From Guyanagaster necrorhizus (Eukaryota; Basidiomycota; Agaricomycetes; Agaricales; Physalacriaceae), in assembly GCF_019112545.1 (NCBI RefSeq), contig NW_025064910.1, forward strand, positions 179,491 to 243,490: DNA of 64,000 nucleotides, written 5' to 3'. This document shows, one piece after another, positions 22,620 through 35,300 of this stretch (positions are counted from its first letter, which is position 1; each line of letters opens with the position of its first letter). The notes beneath the pieces were generated by a model. That model was not told where the DNA came from, did no database searches, and saw nothing but the letters and a program-made list of their open reading frames with translations. The position numbers and the translations under genes were made by a program.

Positions 22620-25501
22620 TAGTCAGCCCTGTCTTTTACCTCCTCCACCTTGGTTTCCTTGTCAAGTTCTTCTTCTTTCTTCTGTAACTCAGCGATTTGC
22701 ACCCATATATCCTCCCAGGTGCATTTCTTTTTTGGGCAATCCTTGGCTATGTGTCTCTTCTGTCCACAGTTGAAACACTTTCCTTCCTTCTTCATCCTGT
22801 CAATGTCCATGGGCTTCCCTGTCCTAGTATATATTGTTCTGGTGCCAGTTTTCTGGCTCCTGTAGGTGGTCATCATTGAGGGTTCCGATGATTTCCCAGT
22901 AGTTTGCCCTGGCTTGTTCGGAGTTGGCAGGATCGATTTTTTGGTATAGTCCTGCAGCATTGACAATTCCGCTTTCTGCCTTTGTCACTCTTTATACATT
23001 TTGATGATCCACTCCTTCCATTGGTTGTATCCGATGGGCATCAGCATCTTGACACCCATGGCAGAGATCATTGTAAGGTATGAAGAGGGGACCCCTCGCT
23101 TGAAGGCTTCCACCATTCGTCCATCGTTTGCAATGTCGTCTCGTATTCCTGCTAGCTTGGCAAGCCTTTCTAGCTCATCAAAGTAGTCGGTAGCTGCCTT
23201 ATCCCCCATCTTATACTCTTTGATCTTTTGTTTGTGTACTTCCTGTACCGCCGGATCAATAAATTTATTGTTGAGCATTTGTTTGAACACCGGCCATAAG
23301 AGATATCGGTAGTGTCCCCTTGTGGTTGATTGGAAATTCAGGGAGATAAGAATCCATCATGTCTTCATCTTCTCTTCTAGGTATGATATTGTGAAGGCAA
23401 CTTTATTCATGTCGGTTCCTAGGAATCCGACATAGACTTTGAAGTACTGTTTGCAGTCCACCAGGAACCTATCGATGTCATTTGATACCCCTTTAAAAGA
23501 GCATGGCTTTTGGAGGAGGTCTGGGTGGCACTGTAAGACATTGGCGTTCTTGGATAATGGGCCCATTGGGTTGGGCCAGCCATCGAACGGCGGTTGTCAT
23601 CATTCTGCAGGTGGTCTGGAGAAGGAATGAAGAGAGTTGTTGTTGGCTACTGGACTTCCTTTGGGCTCCTCAATCTGGATGATGACTCCATCGTGGATTG
23701 TAAATCTGAGGCGAGTGGCCTCCAGGTCATCCTGTACTGGTTCTTTTCCTGCTCCACTCCCTCCAGCTTGATCCGCTGGCAGCTGTCCCCCTAAGAGTCA
23801 GCTCCCTTGTCTGGTCCAGAGATTTTGATAAGCCGGTGCAGGCCGACTTTGGCTCTATGTTAGCCTTGTAGCTATAGTTCAGATGGAGCAGTTGGAGTTT
23901 GTGAGGATGCTTTGCCCTGATGGGGCCATGTACACAGCTCTCTTTGGTGGGACAGGGGGGGTCCTCAGCATTAGTTGTATGAGGGTCTGCCGATAAGCTG
24001 GGGGATGGCTGACTGGGTATTCTGGATGTTGCCGATTGTACTGCCTGGCAGCATAGTCTGTCGCCGCCCATCTCAGAATTTCTGTTTGCTTGTCAGTTTC
24101 TGAACGCAAATATAATTGTCCAATTTGCGATGCTACCCAGGTAGCATCGCATCATAGAAAGTTTACCTCCTGTAAATAATACTCCTGGTATTCTTTCATC
24201 CTTTCTTCCCACGTGAGTCTCCATACTTCTTCTTCATCTGTTTCCTCCTGTGAGTCGTACGGCGGTCCTCTGAGTGGTTTACTGCTCTCAGTTCCTTCTT
24301 CCTCATCCTCATCATCCTCCTCGAGGAGGGAACTGATGGGCTGATCGTAGATACTCTCTACAACCCCTTGGAGTATTGTTGCCTCGCTCCTCTGGCTGAG
24401 TACTCGGGCCAGCGGCTGGGGTATCTTCATATGTGGAAGTGGGTCTGCTCCCAATGTCAGGATGATACCTATTTCCCCCTGTTGCTCTTGCCACCTCCAC
24501 TTGCTCACGATAGAGGCGGATGTTGTTTCAGTAGTCGTCATTGTTAATAAACTGCCCAACAACTCGACTTCCGAGAAATCCTTAGAGGATATGAGCGGGG
24601 ATGTGAGCGTTCCTAGGGACTCGAAGTCCATAGTGTCTGAGGACAAATTCATTGCTTCGGAAGGTGGAGTCGGTGCTGGAGGTATGGAAGGAGAGGGGAT
24701 ATTCTGGAGTTGGGGGTCGTGGGTGTCATCTGGTTCGAGTGTCATTTGCTCGGTGCTCTGGGAGACCGCTGCTTGGTGTGCTAGATTCCCTGAATATGGG
24801 GGGAGGTGAGGGGTTGGCTTATATGGGTGCAATGATGTTAGCGACCTCAGGGCGGAGCCCATACCAGTTGCCAATATCCATAGTGGCAAGTCGGCCTCTC
24901 TCCACTTGTCACTGCTCTTCTCAGTGCTCATTGTCATACGTGGCTGCCTTCCTCTCCCACTCCTCTGACTCGCTATGTACTGACTGTGGCTCATCCTGCT
25001 GCCTATGCTCCTCTTGTCGAACGGCATCATCGTAGTTGAAAGGGATGGTGAGGTCCTAGGCTGAGAAGTACCAGTGGACAGTTTCTTTCCAGACTCGTCA
25101 TCATTGCTCTTTATTGTTCAGGGGGATCCTCTCCATCCTCAAGCTGGTTTAGGAGGCAGGGAGGGGGCTGTTAGGCTAGCCACTAGGAGTTCTGGAGTTG
25201 GATTGTCAAGCCATCTGAGGGGCATCGAGAGAGTCTCTGGTATGGTCAGCAATCCCATGGGTTCGGGAGGTGGTATTGGAGGAGGGGGACTGCTGGAAGA
25301 AGTCTTCTGGGAGGTTCTCGTCTTCATGGTCAGGAGGGAGTCCTGGTACAAGTATGCGGTTTCCTGTGAGACTAGGGTTTGGGAATCTGGGTCAAGGGGA
25401 GCAGTGTCCTCCCTCTTCTTCTTGACCATTCTCTGGATGCATGCTACTAGGTCTGGCTTCTGAGGGCTGGTAGGTCGTTCTTCGGGATTTGGGGATGTCA
25501 T
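22619..25501 (-). pseudogene. gag: Gyp4 gag
   Basis: One frame of 961 codons from ATG 25501 (MTSPNPEERPTSPQKP, as in Gyp1) to TAG 22619. N-terminal Pro/Ser-rich part, acidic stretch (EEDDEDEEEG), YQEYYLQEVNF, capsid (DRFLVDCKQYFKVY, YFDELERLAKLAGIRDD), zinc knuckle CFNCGQKRHIAKDC, Lys/Glu tail. Breaks are stops only, no frameshift. It overlaps ORF0 between 24312 and 25501. Confidence 0.9.
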
Positions 25502-25709
25502 GTAAGGGAAGGTCGGGGGTTACATTTTGTAGAATTTTGCAGATATGTAAAAATTCATTATAATATCTGAGAGCCCAGGCAGCGATTGAATGGCGTCCCC
25601 TGCACAGCTGGATGATCACCAATAGTCCAATCAATGTTCTGATGATGAAAGAGAGGAGTTTGAAGAACTTGTGGTCAAAGTTCGGGTCAGTAGAGGTTGC
25701 AGGAGGCAT
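24312..25709 (-). pseudogene. Gyp4 ORF0
   Basis: 466 codons from ATG 25709 (MPPATSTDPNFD) to TGA at 24312, in a different frame from gag. Hydrophobic segment LLSFIIRTLIGLLVIIQLC at about residues 17-36, then NVTPDLPLHDIP, LPEDFF, HTRDSLDAP and, near the end, EVARATGGNRY, ending FPPRGG. These blocks match Gyp1 ORF0 in order and spacing, and the total length differs by ten codons. Internal stops are present. Function unknown. Confidence 0.6.
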
Positions 25710-25750
25710 TCAGTTTCTCAGCACAATTGGGCTTGAGAAAGGGAAAGCGA

Positions 25751-25763
25751 AGCCTCAAGCTAA
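25751..25763 (-). other. Gyp4 primer-binding site (self-priming)
   Basis: On the minus strand TTAGCTTGAGGCT follows the 5' LTR. It pairs with AGCCTCGAGCTAA in the LTR (25917-25929) over 13 positions with one G-U. Relative to Gyp1 one pair has changed on both sides (T-A to C-G), as expected if pairing is maintained. Confidence 0.75.
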
Positions 25764-25764
25764 T

Positions 25765-26200
25765 TGTTAGGCCCAAGCTCCATGTGACTATTAACATATG
25801 ATCAACAGTTCGGTACCTCATATTTGGGTATGTCCGACTGAGGTCACGATAATAGCATTTGTGGTTCAAGGCATCTTTTAGCAAGTTGCTCGAGATAGAA
25901 TGGTATAGAATAAACTTTAGCTCGAGGCTGGTTTGTACCAGCGAGAGCTGTGATCCTTAAATACAAAATTGGTTATGCTAATAATATGTACTACTTATTA
26001 TGAAGATCTGTGTCCATAGTGCCCATTGTCCTTGAGCATTGTTACTGTACATAAAAGGCTGATTGTGTTCATTGAACATCGTTGTTATTCAGCAATAGTC
26101 AGTCACATTTGTGCTGACTAATCCTCTCTCATGGATCTTGACTAAGTATAAATAGGGGTTATAGCTGCGAAAATAGAATAAAAGGAAGAAAATCATAACA
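25765..26200 (-). repeat. Gyp4 5' LTR
   Basis: 436-bp partner of 18257-18692, ending ATCATAACA on the plus strand. Holds a TATA-like TATTTAAGGA (minus strand) upstream of the predicted RNA start at the primer-matching motif. Confidence 0.95.
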
Positions 26201-26439
26201 AAAAGAGAATATGTTGGCATCAATCATATAGACTCTACAGTATAGTATTTAAGGGGTTTAAAGACACCTCTTGCCATTGGACATCAACCACAAAGTAAAA
26301 ATAATAACTGAAATCAGATTTTTTTGATACTATAAAAAAACTACACATTTCTTTCAAATTCTCTAAATGAAACTTGAAGCTTAGTTAATTACTAGTCTTA
26401 TACTATATGCACATAAACCTTCACACAAGATCCAATGGT

Positions 26440-27310
26440 CCTGCCTCTTAGTCTCCTTCTATAGAAGCAATATTTTGCTCTATCATGTTATCAATCTCAT
26501 CAAGTTCAGCACTCTGTATAACTTGAGCTTTCTGCATTGTTGAAAGAGAATAAGCTCCAAAATTAAGGGAGGACACTGTGAGAGTACTCTCTTATGTCAA
26601 GTCATCTGGTCATGCATGTTCCACTGTGATGCATTTAACCAGAAGAATCAGTGCAATCCTCTATAAGTATATTTTGACTGTAATCTTTCATATTTCAGTA
26701 GACAGACCTTTATAGCAGTGGTCAAAACATCAATATAGTAGCTGTTCATCAGGTTACAAGCCACAAATACTATGTCAATAATCAGTGCAATAGCATAGAG
26801 GTTCACTGATTCGACAAGCACTTCAAGAACTCTGTGATAGGAGCATATTTCTGGTTCATGACTGGACCCTGCAACACTTATAATGAGATACAGTAGAAAG
26901 ATAGTACACCAAAGTGTCTTGGTGAGCATAAATGCAAGGTAGGATATTATCCAATCAATAACACTACTATTATAATCAAAAAAATCATTGTTATTATTAG
27001 CAGTGCTTTGAAGTAAGTGTGATATGACTTGATGGCTTTGAACACTGTGAAAAGATTTACTTTTTGATAATAGTCCAATTTAAAAATGATTACCTGTATC
27101 TAGAATAGTATAAAAGATGAAGATGACAATGATGAGCTATTAATACCCTCAGAGAATCCAACACAGCCAAATCTGATAAATGTCAATCAGAGCAATGATC
27201 AGTGATCTTATATGAAGGATGGATTGTTTTTGCTATCAACCAGCAAGGAGTCAGCAATAACTGTACTGATACAAGAAGTGATACCAGCTGCCAATATTGC
27301 TTGGATCAAC
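26440..27310 (-). pseudogene. Decayed multi-pass membrane protein gene
   Basis: Minus-strand fragments in order: a hydrophobic N-terminal part near 27.3 kb (AILAAGITSCISTVIADSLL), the open segment 26929-26648 with two hydrophobic stretches (TIFLLYLIISVAG; LYAIALIIDIVFVACNLM) then YYIDVLTTAIK, and a C-terminal tail (TVSSLNFGAYS, SAELDEIDNMIEQNIASIE). The layout and the YYIDV motif resemble the seven-helix proteins expanded in Agaricomycetes; that assignment is from memory of the family. Introns and stops are not resolved. Nearly CpG-free (one TCGA). Lies right of Gyp4. Confidence 0.45.
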
Positions 27311-27589
27311 ATTAAACTAAACTATTCAATTTCAAGTATATGCCTAAATCTCATCTAGTGCAATGGAGGAAAGAGATAGTGAGGACTATGATGCATCTTT
27401 CAATAGTAGAGTTTTTCATAGATCTAACTATGACCAGAGAGTGGTAAGGTATAGCTCAGAGAGTAATGGGAGAGAACATACAGATACTTTAGAACATGAC
27501 AATCAGAATACTGGTATAGAGTCTTATATAGACTCAGATATCAAAGGATTGACTTCAGAGACTATGAAACTCACTATGTATGAGCATCT
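27311..27589. other. Unassigned stretch between membrane-protein relic and Gyp5
   Basis: Holds a polar plus-strand frame at 27363-27593 (MEERDSEDYDASFNSR, then EHTDTLEHDNQNTG) with no recognisable domain. It may be a remnant of a gene or chance. No repeat or RNA gene seen. Confidence 0.25.
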
Positions 27590-30312
27590 GTAGTTTGGGC
27601 AGTTCTGAGACAGGTAACTCTTCTCCTCACAATTGAAACATTTTCCTTCCTTTCATAGCCTATCTATATCTATGAGCTTCCCTTGCCTAGTATAAGTAGT
27701 ACCAATACTGGTCTTTTGGATGGAATAGGATAGTATGAAAGTTGAAGGGGATGTGTTGGTCTTAGCAGGCATTGCAGGATTGAGTCTTGTCTGATTTCCA
27801 GTTTGCCAATTGGCATTCTCTGCCTTCTGTTGGTGCCACTCCTTGTTCATGGTAATGATCTGCACCTTCCATTCTTCATATACCTTTGGGATGTTGAAGC
27901 CAATATCAGTGATTATTGAAATGTATAAGCAGAATATATCATTCTTTAGATACTCCACCAGTTGTCTATCATTTTCAATATTGTTAATGAGTCCTACCAG
28001 TTTAGTAAGACATTCAAACTCATTAAAGTACTTGGTAGCCATCTTGTCTCCCATTCAAAGGTTCTTCATCTTCTGTTTATGGACTTCTTGGATAGCTGGG
28101 TCAATGAATTTGTCCCATACCATCTGTTTGAATACAGGCCAGGATGGCAGTCAATAATGCTTTCTGGTTATAGAGTAGAGATCCTGACTTTTCAGAGTCT
28201 ATCAGACTTTAGTCTTGTTCTTGAAATAGGAGGCAGTGAAGATAACTCAATAAATGTCCTCTGACAAATATGCTAAGTATACTTTGAAATATTGTTTGCA
28301 ATCAGTTAAGAAGCAGTCAATGTTGTCAGACTGCTCTTTGAAGGGCTGAAACTTCTGTATAAGATCAGGTTTGCACTGTATAAGGATCAAATCAGTAGCA
28401 AGCAGTCCTATTGGGTTTGGATATTCATTAAAAGGTGGGACCTGCTGGTGCAACATGAGAAAAGAATAAAGTGAGTCATCATAAGTGACTGAGCTCCCAA
28501 GGACTTCTCCTTCTGGTTTCCTAATGATCCTTCTATTGATAACTGTGGACTCTTGCTTGATGGCTTCAGAATTGTCTCTCTCAGCTTAGCCACTGATTCT
28601 GGCTTTATCAGCAGGAGGCTGTCCTCCTATTAATTAGCTCCCCTTCAGCCTCCAGGGATATCTAGTTGGGTTCTTGGCTTGCAATTTTTGTGGCTTCCAG
28701 CAATGAGTGGAGATCATGCTAGTAGTTGAGATTGTTAGTGCTGAGTATACAGCCTGCTTTGAAGGAACAGATGGCATGTTCAGCATTAGTCAGATGTTGA
28801 ATTGTGATTGATATTCTGGGAGTTTGACCAGAAGATCTTTAAAGTGTCATTGATTATACAGGTAAATAGTCTGTTCTATTGCAGCATACTGTAAAATGTC
28901 AATTTGTTCTTCTGGGATAGCTACTATATACTACTTTCTAAGTGGGATCATCTGCCATCCCAAATCTCAAACAACTTCATAAACTCTCTTTTGATACAGT
29001 TGTTTGAGTTTCTTTTCTTGTTCTCATTGTATTTTCACCTCTAACTGCTCTGTGTCTTTGAGTTCAGCAAGATTCTCAGGATAATCAAAGATTTCTGGGA
29101 TGAGATCATCCATTCCACTGTCTCTGCTGTCCTTGTTGGGAGAGTCATTATGTGGATTGAAGGTGAATAGTGTCTAGGGTTTCACTGTTGCAGATGAGCT
29201 GCCTTTGAGTGCTAGGTCCAGAGTCAACAAGAGTGGCAGGTCAGAGAGTGAGTCCTTCAGTGGACTCTTCTTGGCCTTCTGCTGCCTTCACTGCTGCATG
29301 ATGCTTTTAGAATTAGTCAGTATTCTGCTTATTGAGGAGTACTTCAGCAACTCAGCCTCAGATAAGCCACCAGATGGTCAAGTCAGAGATATAGGCTGAT
29401 AGTGGAGACTGGATTCTATAGGTGGAGAGGAGGATTTCAGAAGTTTGAGGAAGAGGAATTTCTGATGATGATAGAGGAGGCTCAGTTCCAGGTCAGCTTG
29501 GCTCTCAGAATGGGCTTGAGATATTACCTTGGTTTTCATACCTTTCATAGTTTCTTTTTCTCTAGTTCTGTTCTCAGGCTTTTTCTGCACTATACTATAT
29601 CTTGGACTTGGATTGAGTCTTAGCTGGCTGAGTTCTATACCTCTAAAAAATAATGTGTTCTTCTCTATTGACAATGGCCCAGCTTTCTATTAGTCTGGCT
29701 TCTCAGATGAACTCCTCTATCTGTCTCTAGACTCAGAAAGGTTGGTATCTTCAACTTCTGAATGCTTGAGGGTTATATAGAGGAAGTCATAAACTAAAGC
29801 CAGTTGGACAGCATCAAGGGAGTCTCAGGCAATTCCACCAATCCTATGAATAGGAGGGATGATGAAAAAATCAGAAAATGGCCCCTCTTTAAAGAAGTCA
29901 CTGAGGAGGTCCTTGTCTTCATAGTTCAAGATTAGAGAGAGGTTTGACAGGTCATGACAGATGATATGTCAGTAGTATTTTTAGAGATTCCTGAAAGAAT
30001 GGCTTCTTTCTCTTTCTGTCAAAAAAGATTTCAGATTTAAGACAGAAGAGGCAGTTTCAGGTATGGTTCTCTGTATAGGCTTATTGGTGATTCTGATGGA
30101 TTCTGGAGAGAGGTCATAAAGAGGAAGGATAGATGTGACATTCCTAGTTCAGCAGTATACTGTTTGGAGACTATGGTAATACCTGATTACTCAAGTAGTG
30201 ACAAATTGGTTTTTTCAGCAAAGATAGACAATAACAAAAAGCCTGAGTAGGGTGCCAACAATGACACTCAAGAGCTGACAAAGTCAGAGATAATATCACA
30301 GATTAATAGCAT
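27590..30312 (-). pseudogene. gag: Gyp5 ORF0/gag remnant
   Basis: The ORF0 hydrophobic helix survives after a small frame change (QLLSVIVGTLLRLFVIVYLC), then NVTSILPLYDL matches the other copies. Capsid pieces: TDCKQYFKVYLAYLSEDIY (28.26-28.32 kb) and GDKMATKYFNEFECLTKLVG (from 28054). Zinc knuckle KCFNCEEKSYLSQNC near 27.6 kb, with the His of CCHC lost. Many stops. Confidence 0.7.
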
Positions 30313-30371
30313 TCAGTTTTCTTTGCCACTAGTGTACATAAGAAAAGAGAAGCTTCAAGCTTCAAGCTAAC

Positions 30372-30818
30372 TGTTAAGTCTAAGTTATATGTGACTAAAA
30401 ACATATGATAAACAGATGCTGTATTGTGTTTGTATAGTCATGTCTGAGTCCACTATTGTGCTTGGCTGGCAAGTGCTACAAGACCAGAGACAAGTCAGCT
30501 TAAGTGTGAATGGTATAAAAATAAACTTATAGCTCAAAGCTGGGCTACTACAGCAAGAGCTATCCTACTTATATACTGTTCTACTTGTAATAAATACAAC
30601 TACTGCCTATTATACTATTCTATGCTATGTTATTAATGCTGCCTGATTGTCAGAGGTGGAACAATAGGGAATTGTATATGAGTGAGATAACTAAATATAA
30701 TGGTGCTCTACCTGTTGTGATTATTTAATCTTTTCATGCCCTTCTGAGAAAGTGCTCAGAATAAGATAGATGCTCTAATAAAATAAGAAAAAGAAAAAGA
30801 TATAGAAAAATCATAACA
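30372..30818 (-). repeat. Gyp5 LTR (5')
   Basis: 447 bp between TGTTAAGTCT and ATCATAACA (plus strand). Contains the fold-back partner around 30526-30541. The sequence between gag and LTR has AAGCTTC duplicated in tandem next to the primer site. Confidence 0.8.
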
Positions 30819-31810
30819 GATTGATCATGCTCAATCATTCTTAAAAGCTATCTTAGTAAGCAAGAAGTGGAACACATGAAATTATAATATCAGAAAGAAC
30901 TGCTACTCTAGTCTATATACAACAGTGCAAACTATATTGATTTTTTGAGCAGACTACATTGACTATAGATTTTAGCTTAGAGCCATATCTGAGGAGCAAA
31001 GGGTATAGCATAGTATTATAATAGTTATCATGTGCATAGCATACAGCCTTTGGCTTGGATCAGTCTTTTAGCTGAGGCAAAGTCTTGAGAAATTTATTCT
31101 GATTGGAGAGGTTGTCTAGACTAAAATCTAGATGAGAGTGTTTTCCATCAAATTATGGTGCTTATTCAATTTGTTATATTGGCATTGCTTGGCATCTCTG
31201 ATTTAGAATTTAGTTTAAATTTCTAAATACTGCAAGAAGTCACCTATTATCTACCAAGCATTCAAGTTTTGCAGATTAGAGCAATTAGAATGGGTATAGT
31301 CTTGAATCCAGCAATAGCCACATTGATGTCCAGATACTACTGCATTCTCAGAAGCTGCTATATGTGGATCTCAGTGTGGGGCACCTCTCTCCATGAGTAT
31401 AATCTTTCAGAGTGTCTGTGAGCTGCTTAGTATATAAATGACCAACTGGATTGAGAGCTGATGGATCCTGTAGTCTGTTCTGCCTTGATTGCTGGATATC
31501 TTGCCATCTAAATACATTGAGTAAATCCTAATGCAAGATGAGCAGTTGGGATCTAGGTACCTGATATCATGCCATCATTTCAATAAATTATTAAGCTGTT
31601 TCTGAGTTTGAATACCCTGTAAAAGAGACTTAATGGCAGCATGTGATTTATAAAACACAGTGCAAGCAGGTACTATATTATTACTAGACTGAATAAGTGC
31701 TAATGTGTTTAGATGGAGTGCATGCAAAGAATTTGACTATGCTGCTGATAGTATTGAGACAAGAATTTGATATGGTTGATGATGCTTGATGATTCTTGAT
31801 TTCAATAATA
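30819..31810. other. Old CpG-free DNA between Gyp5 and Gyp6
   Basis: No convincing gene. The first part, about 30851-31095, is a repeat whose second copy is at about 54976-55212. The minus strand from 31.6 to 31.2 kb has patchy open frames that may be a decayed gene but match nothing I know. It is the left target side of Gyp6 (31806-31810 TAATA). Confidence 0.4.
30851..31095 (+). repeat. Flank repeat, copy 1
   Basis: About 245 bp homologous, same orientation, to 54976-55212 (shared runs such as TAGTAAGCAAGAAGTG, CAGAAAGAACTGCTACTCTA and GCAAAGTCTTGA). Each copy starts 20-35 bp right of a gypsy 5' LTR. Confidence 0.75.
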
Positions 31811-32272
31811 TGTTAAGTCCAAGGGATATATGATCTAAACATATGATAAATGAGTGCTGTATTGAGTTCATACAGTCACACCTAAGTTCACTATATATGC
31901 TTATACAGTGTTGTATCTCAAAATCAATTACAAGTCAGCTTGAGGTAGAATAGTGAAGATAAACTTTAGCTTAAAGCTAGAGATATACAGTGAGATCTAT
32001 ACTATTTATATACTGTTTAGAGTTGAGTTAAATATATACTTACTTATTATGCATTTCTATGCTATGGTGACTACTGTCTCTGTTTACTATTACTAATATA
32101 AAAAGGTATTATCATGTTATCAAGAGAGTCAGTAGATAATAGATTGAGTCCATCTTTTGTGATTGCATAATCTGGTTCCATGGTTCTAGGCACTCAGTTT
32201 AAATGCTCTGACTAAGCAAAAATAAGGATTAACAAAGTGAAATAAGAGTTAAATAAGGAAAAAATTGTAATA
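31811..32272 (-). repeat. Gyp6 3' LTR
   Basis: 462 bp from TGTTAAGTCC to TTGTAATA on the plus strand, followed by a decayed polypurine tract (minus strand CCTTAAGAGAGAGA). Partner of 54496-54957. Confidence 0.85.
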
Positions 32273-32310
32273 TTATCTCTCTCTTAAGGCCATCATCTTG
32301 ATAGATTATT

Positions 32311-35300
32311 CTAGAGAGAGTTCATAGTTGTGAATAGCATCAGTGGCATTTATATGTTATTCATTTATCCATTGATTAGATTCAGAGCTATAATTTTTTC
32401 AACTAACCAGATAATTGACAGTAGTTCAGCTACTTCCACTATGTGCATATATCTTTCAGAGTCAATGATTGAGAACTTGATCAATTTCATAATGTTCATT
32501 GTTGTCAATGAGAATAGCAGATAGTGGTAGAGGCTGTTCTTGATTTGGAAAGACAAAAGTGATATAGGATGTGAGGAGAGATTCATTAAAGACATTATGA
32601 ATGTGCCAAGTGTCAGAAAGGTGGAGACAATATGCAGATGATCTTATCTTGGCTAGGATAGGGAGAGATCTAGTGCATTTGTTGACAAGTTTGCATTTAG
32701 AGCAAGGAAGATAAAGACTCATGGTATCTAGCTACACTTTATTGTTTACAGCATAATTGTAGGCTGAACATTAGTGTTTGTTGTATTGAGACTTTATAGA
32801 GATGGCAGCTTTCTTGAGAGCAGTGTGTGTCTTGTCATGAATCTTGCTCATAAGAGATGCAAAGTCAGAAGAGATGGGTGTAGAAGTGTGGTAATAGGTG
32901 GTTTGGAGAATATTGGAGTGTTGACTATAATTAATGAAGAATAAAGTTTTCTCCAAAGCAGAGTGGACATAGTTATTATATTAGAATGCAGCAAGTGCAA
33001 GCCATTCCATCCAGTCATTTTATTGATAACTTATAAATATGTAAAGATATTTCTCAAGTTCTTGATTGACTTATTCTATCTGTCTATCTATTTGTGGATA
33101 ATATACTATTGATGCATTACCCTGAATGTTTAAGAGATGATAAAGATCATCTGAAAATTTGGACACAAACTGGAGTCCATGATTGAAGATGATGGTCTGT
33201 GGCATACTGTATTTGGCAGATATCTCATCTCATAGGATTTTGGTCTATTCTTTGGACATAAGTTCTGTTGAGCATGTTATCAGAATAATAGCCTTCAAGA
33301 AGTGATCAACTATGATGATGATCATATCATAGCCATTTAAGTCTGATAGTCCAGTGATCATGTCTATGGAGATATGTATCCAAGACATCATTGGTATCTT
33401 ATTTGGGTGTAGAGATGTAGGTTGGGTTTGTATTGCCATTTTTGCTCTCTGACAGGTTTTACACTTCTTCACATACTTCTCAATATTCTGTCCCATCTTC
33501 AGCCACTAATACTCTCTTAGCATCAGCTTCTTCATTTTTGTGATGTCAGGATGTCCTGTGGTAGCATGATCATGATGTGCAGTGATGATGTCTCCTTATA
33601 ACTTCTGATCTCAGAGAATATAGATGCAGTTATCATAGTGAATAAGACCCTCCTCCTTAACTAGTCTGCACTCATAGTTTAGTGAAAAGGCAATGTGTTG
33701 GTCCTATAAGCTAATTTGATAAGTCACACTCTTGATTTGTTTGTGTGTCTCTTCTTCTATTAGCATTATCATTGCCTAAAAATATTCAGATTTCAGAAGT
33801 ATAATCTCTTTGTTGTTTTCTCTGCCCTAGTCATGATCTGCTTATTAGCTCAGGAGATCAGCCTTCTTGTTGGCCATTCTGGCTTTGTGATGAAGCATAT
33901 ATTGATATTTGGATAATTCTACAATCTAGTGTGTCTGTCATCAATTAAGCTTCTGAGGTACTCAAAAATAGTAAAGATTTTAATGGTTGGTCCATATCTT
34001 AAAGGTATAAACTACTCCTATCAGATAGTGATACCATTCAGCTAGAGTGAACATGATTGCTAAAAGCTTCTTGTTATAGATCTCATAGTTCCATTCTATA
34101 GTTGTTAATGCCTTGGAAAGAAAGGTGACTGATCACTACTTTTTATTTTATTCTTATGACAGTATGGCCCCTACCACTCTCTCACTCAAATCAGCCTCTA
34201 TCCAGAATATCCCTTCCTGAGTTGGTATCACCAATACCACATTCTCTGCTAGTCAGGTTATTGAATGCTGATTATTGAGATGGGCCTCACACCTAGGGGA
34301 TATTAACAGTTAATTAGATTATAGAGCAGACAATTTTGTTGTAGTCTCAGATAAATCATTGGTAAAAGCTGGTGAACTCCAAAAATGATTGTAGTTCCTT
34401 CTTTTTGGTTGGTATCAGCCACTCAGTTACTTCTGCCATCTTTACAGGATCCATGTGAATACTCTCTTTGTTGATAATGACTCTGAGATACTCTATCTCT
34501 AAGACTTTGAATTCATGCTTTTTGGTTTTGAAGAATAACTTATGTTTTCTCATGAGGTTAAGGATCTATCAAACCAATCTTTGATGCTCTCCTTGGTTCT
34601 TGAACATGATGAGAATGTCATTCAAGTAAATGATTATCTTTTCTGTGGCAATAAAATCCTTAAAGATGTCATTCATCATCCACTGGAAAGTCACTGAAGA
34701 GTTAGTCAACCTAAAGAACATTACTGTAGGCTTGAAGAGTCTGCAGTTGGTTCTGAATGTGGCCTTCCACTCATCACTCTCCTTGATTCACATATTATTG
34801 TATCTTCAATAGATGTTCAGCTTAGTGTAGTATCAGACTTCTCAGAGTTTGTTCATTAGTTCTGAAATTAGTGAGAGTAAATAATGATTCTTGATTATCA
34901 TCTTGTTTAGCTTGCAATAGTCTTAGACTGGCCAGAGTTTTCTGTTTTTCTTTTTGACAAAAAAGAAGAGAGAGACCATTGAAGATTTTAAAGATTGAAT
35001 ATGACTACTAGATAGATTCTCATCCAGAAACTTGTTGAGCTCCTGTTGTTCAAAGTAGCTGAAAGAGTATACCTTGCAGTCTAAGTTAGCATTTGAGTTA
35101 GAAATTAACTCAATCACATGGTCTCAAGGTTTTAACTCTGGTAGCTCATCAAAATTCCTCTTATTGAAGAGGTCCTGATAATCTTGTGCTTACTCTGGCA
35201 CTAGTTTTTCAAATATTTTTTCCTTCTTTGTCATATTAGCTTTAGCAGCTAAATCATTAGCATGATAAACTGCCTAAAGGTGTAGAGCAGATTCCATGTT

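Larger units (their letters stand above)
18257..26200 (-). mobile_element. Gyp4, complete Ty3/gypsy chromovirus, minus strand, inactivated
   Basis: Two 436-bp LTRs (18257-18692, 25765-26200) bound 7,944 bp, flanked by the target duplication AAAAG (18252-18256 and 26201-26205). Same plan as Gyp1: primer site, ORF0, gag, pol with chromodomain. CpG is still frequent. Stops are scattered through gag and pol. The RT motif YLDD survives, but the protease reads DSR instead of DSG. It inserted into old CpG-free DNA next to a decayed membrane-protein gene. Confidence 0.95.
27590..30818 (-). mobile_element. Gyp5, 5' half of a gypsy element
   Basis: On the minus strand: LTR (30372-30818), primer site AGCTTCAAGCTAA (plus strand 30358-30370), ORF0 start (ATG 30312), gag start (ATG 30117, MTSLQNP) and gag up to just beyond the zinc knuckle. 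Pol and the 3' LTR are missing; homology stops near 27590. I found no 3' target duplication, so it is a truncated relic. No CpG was found in it. Confidence 0.75.
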
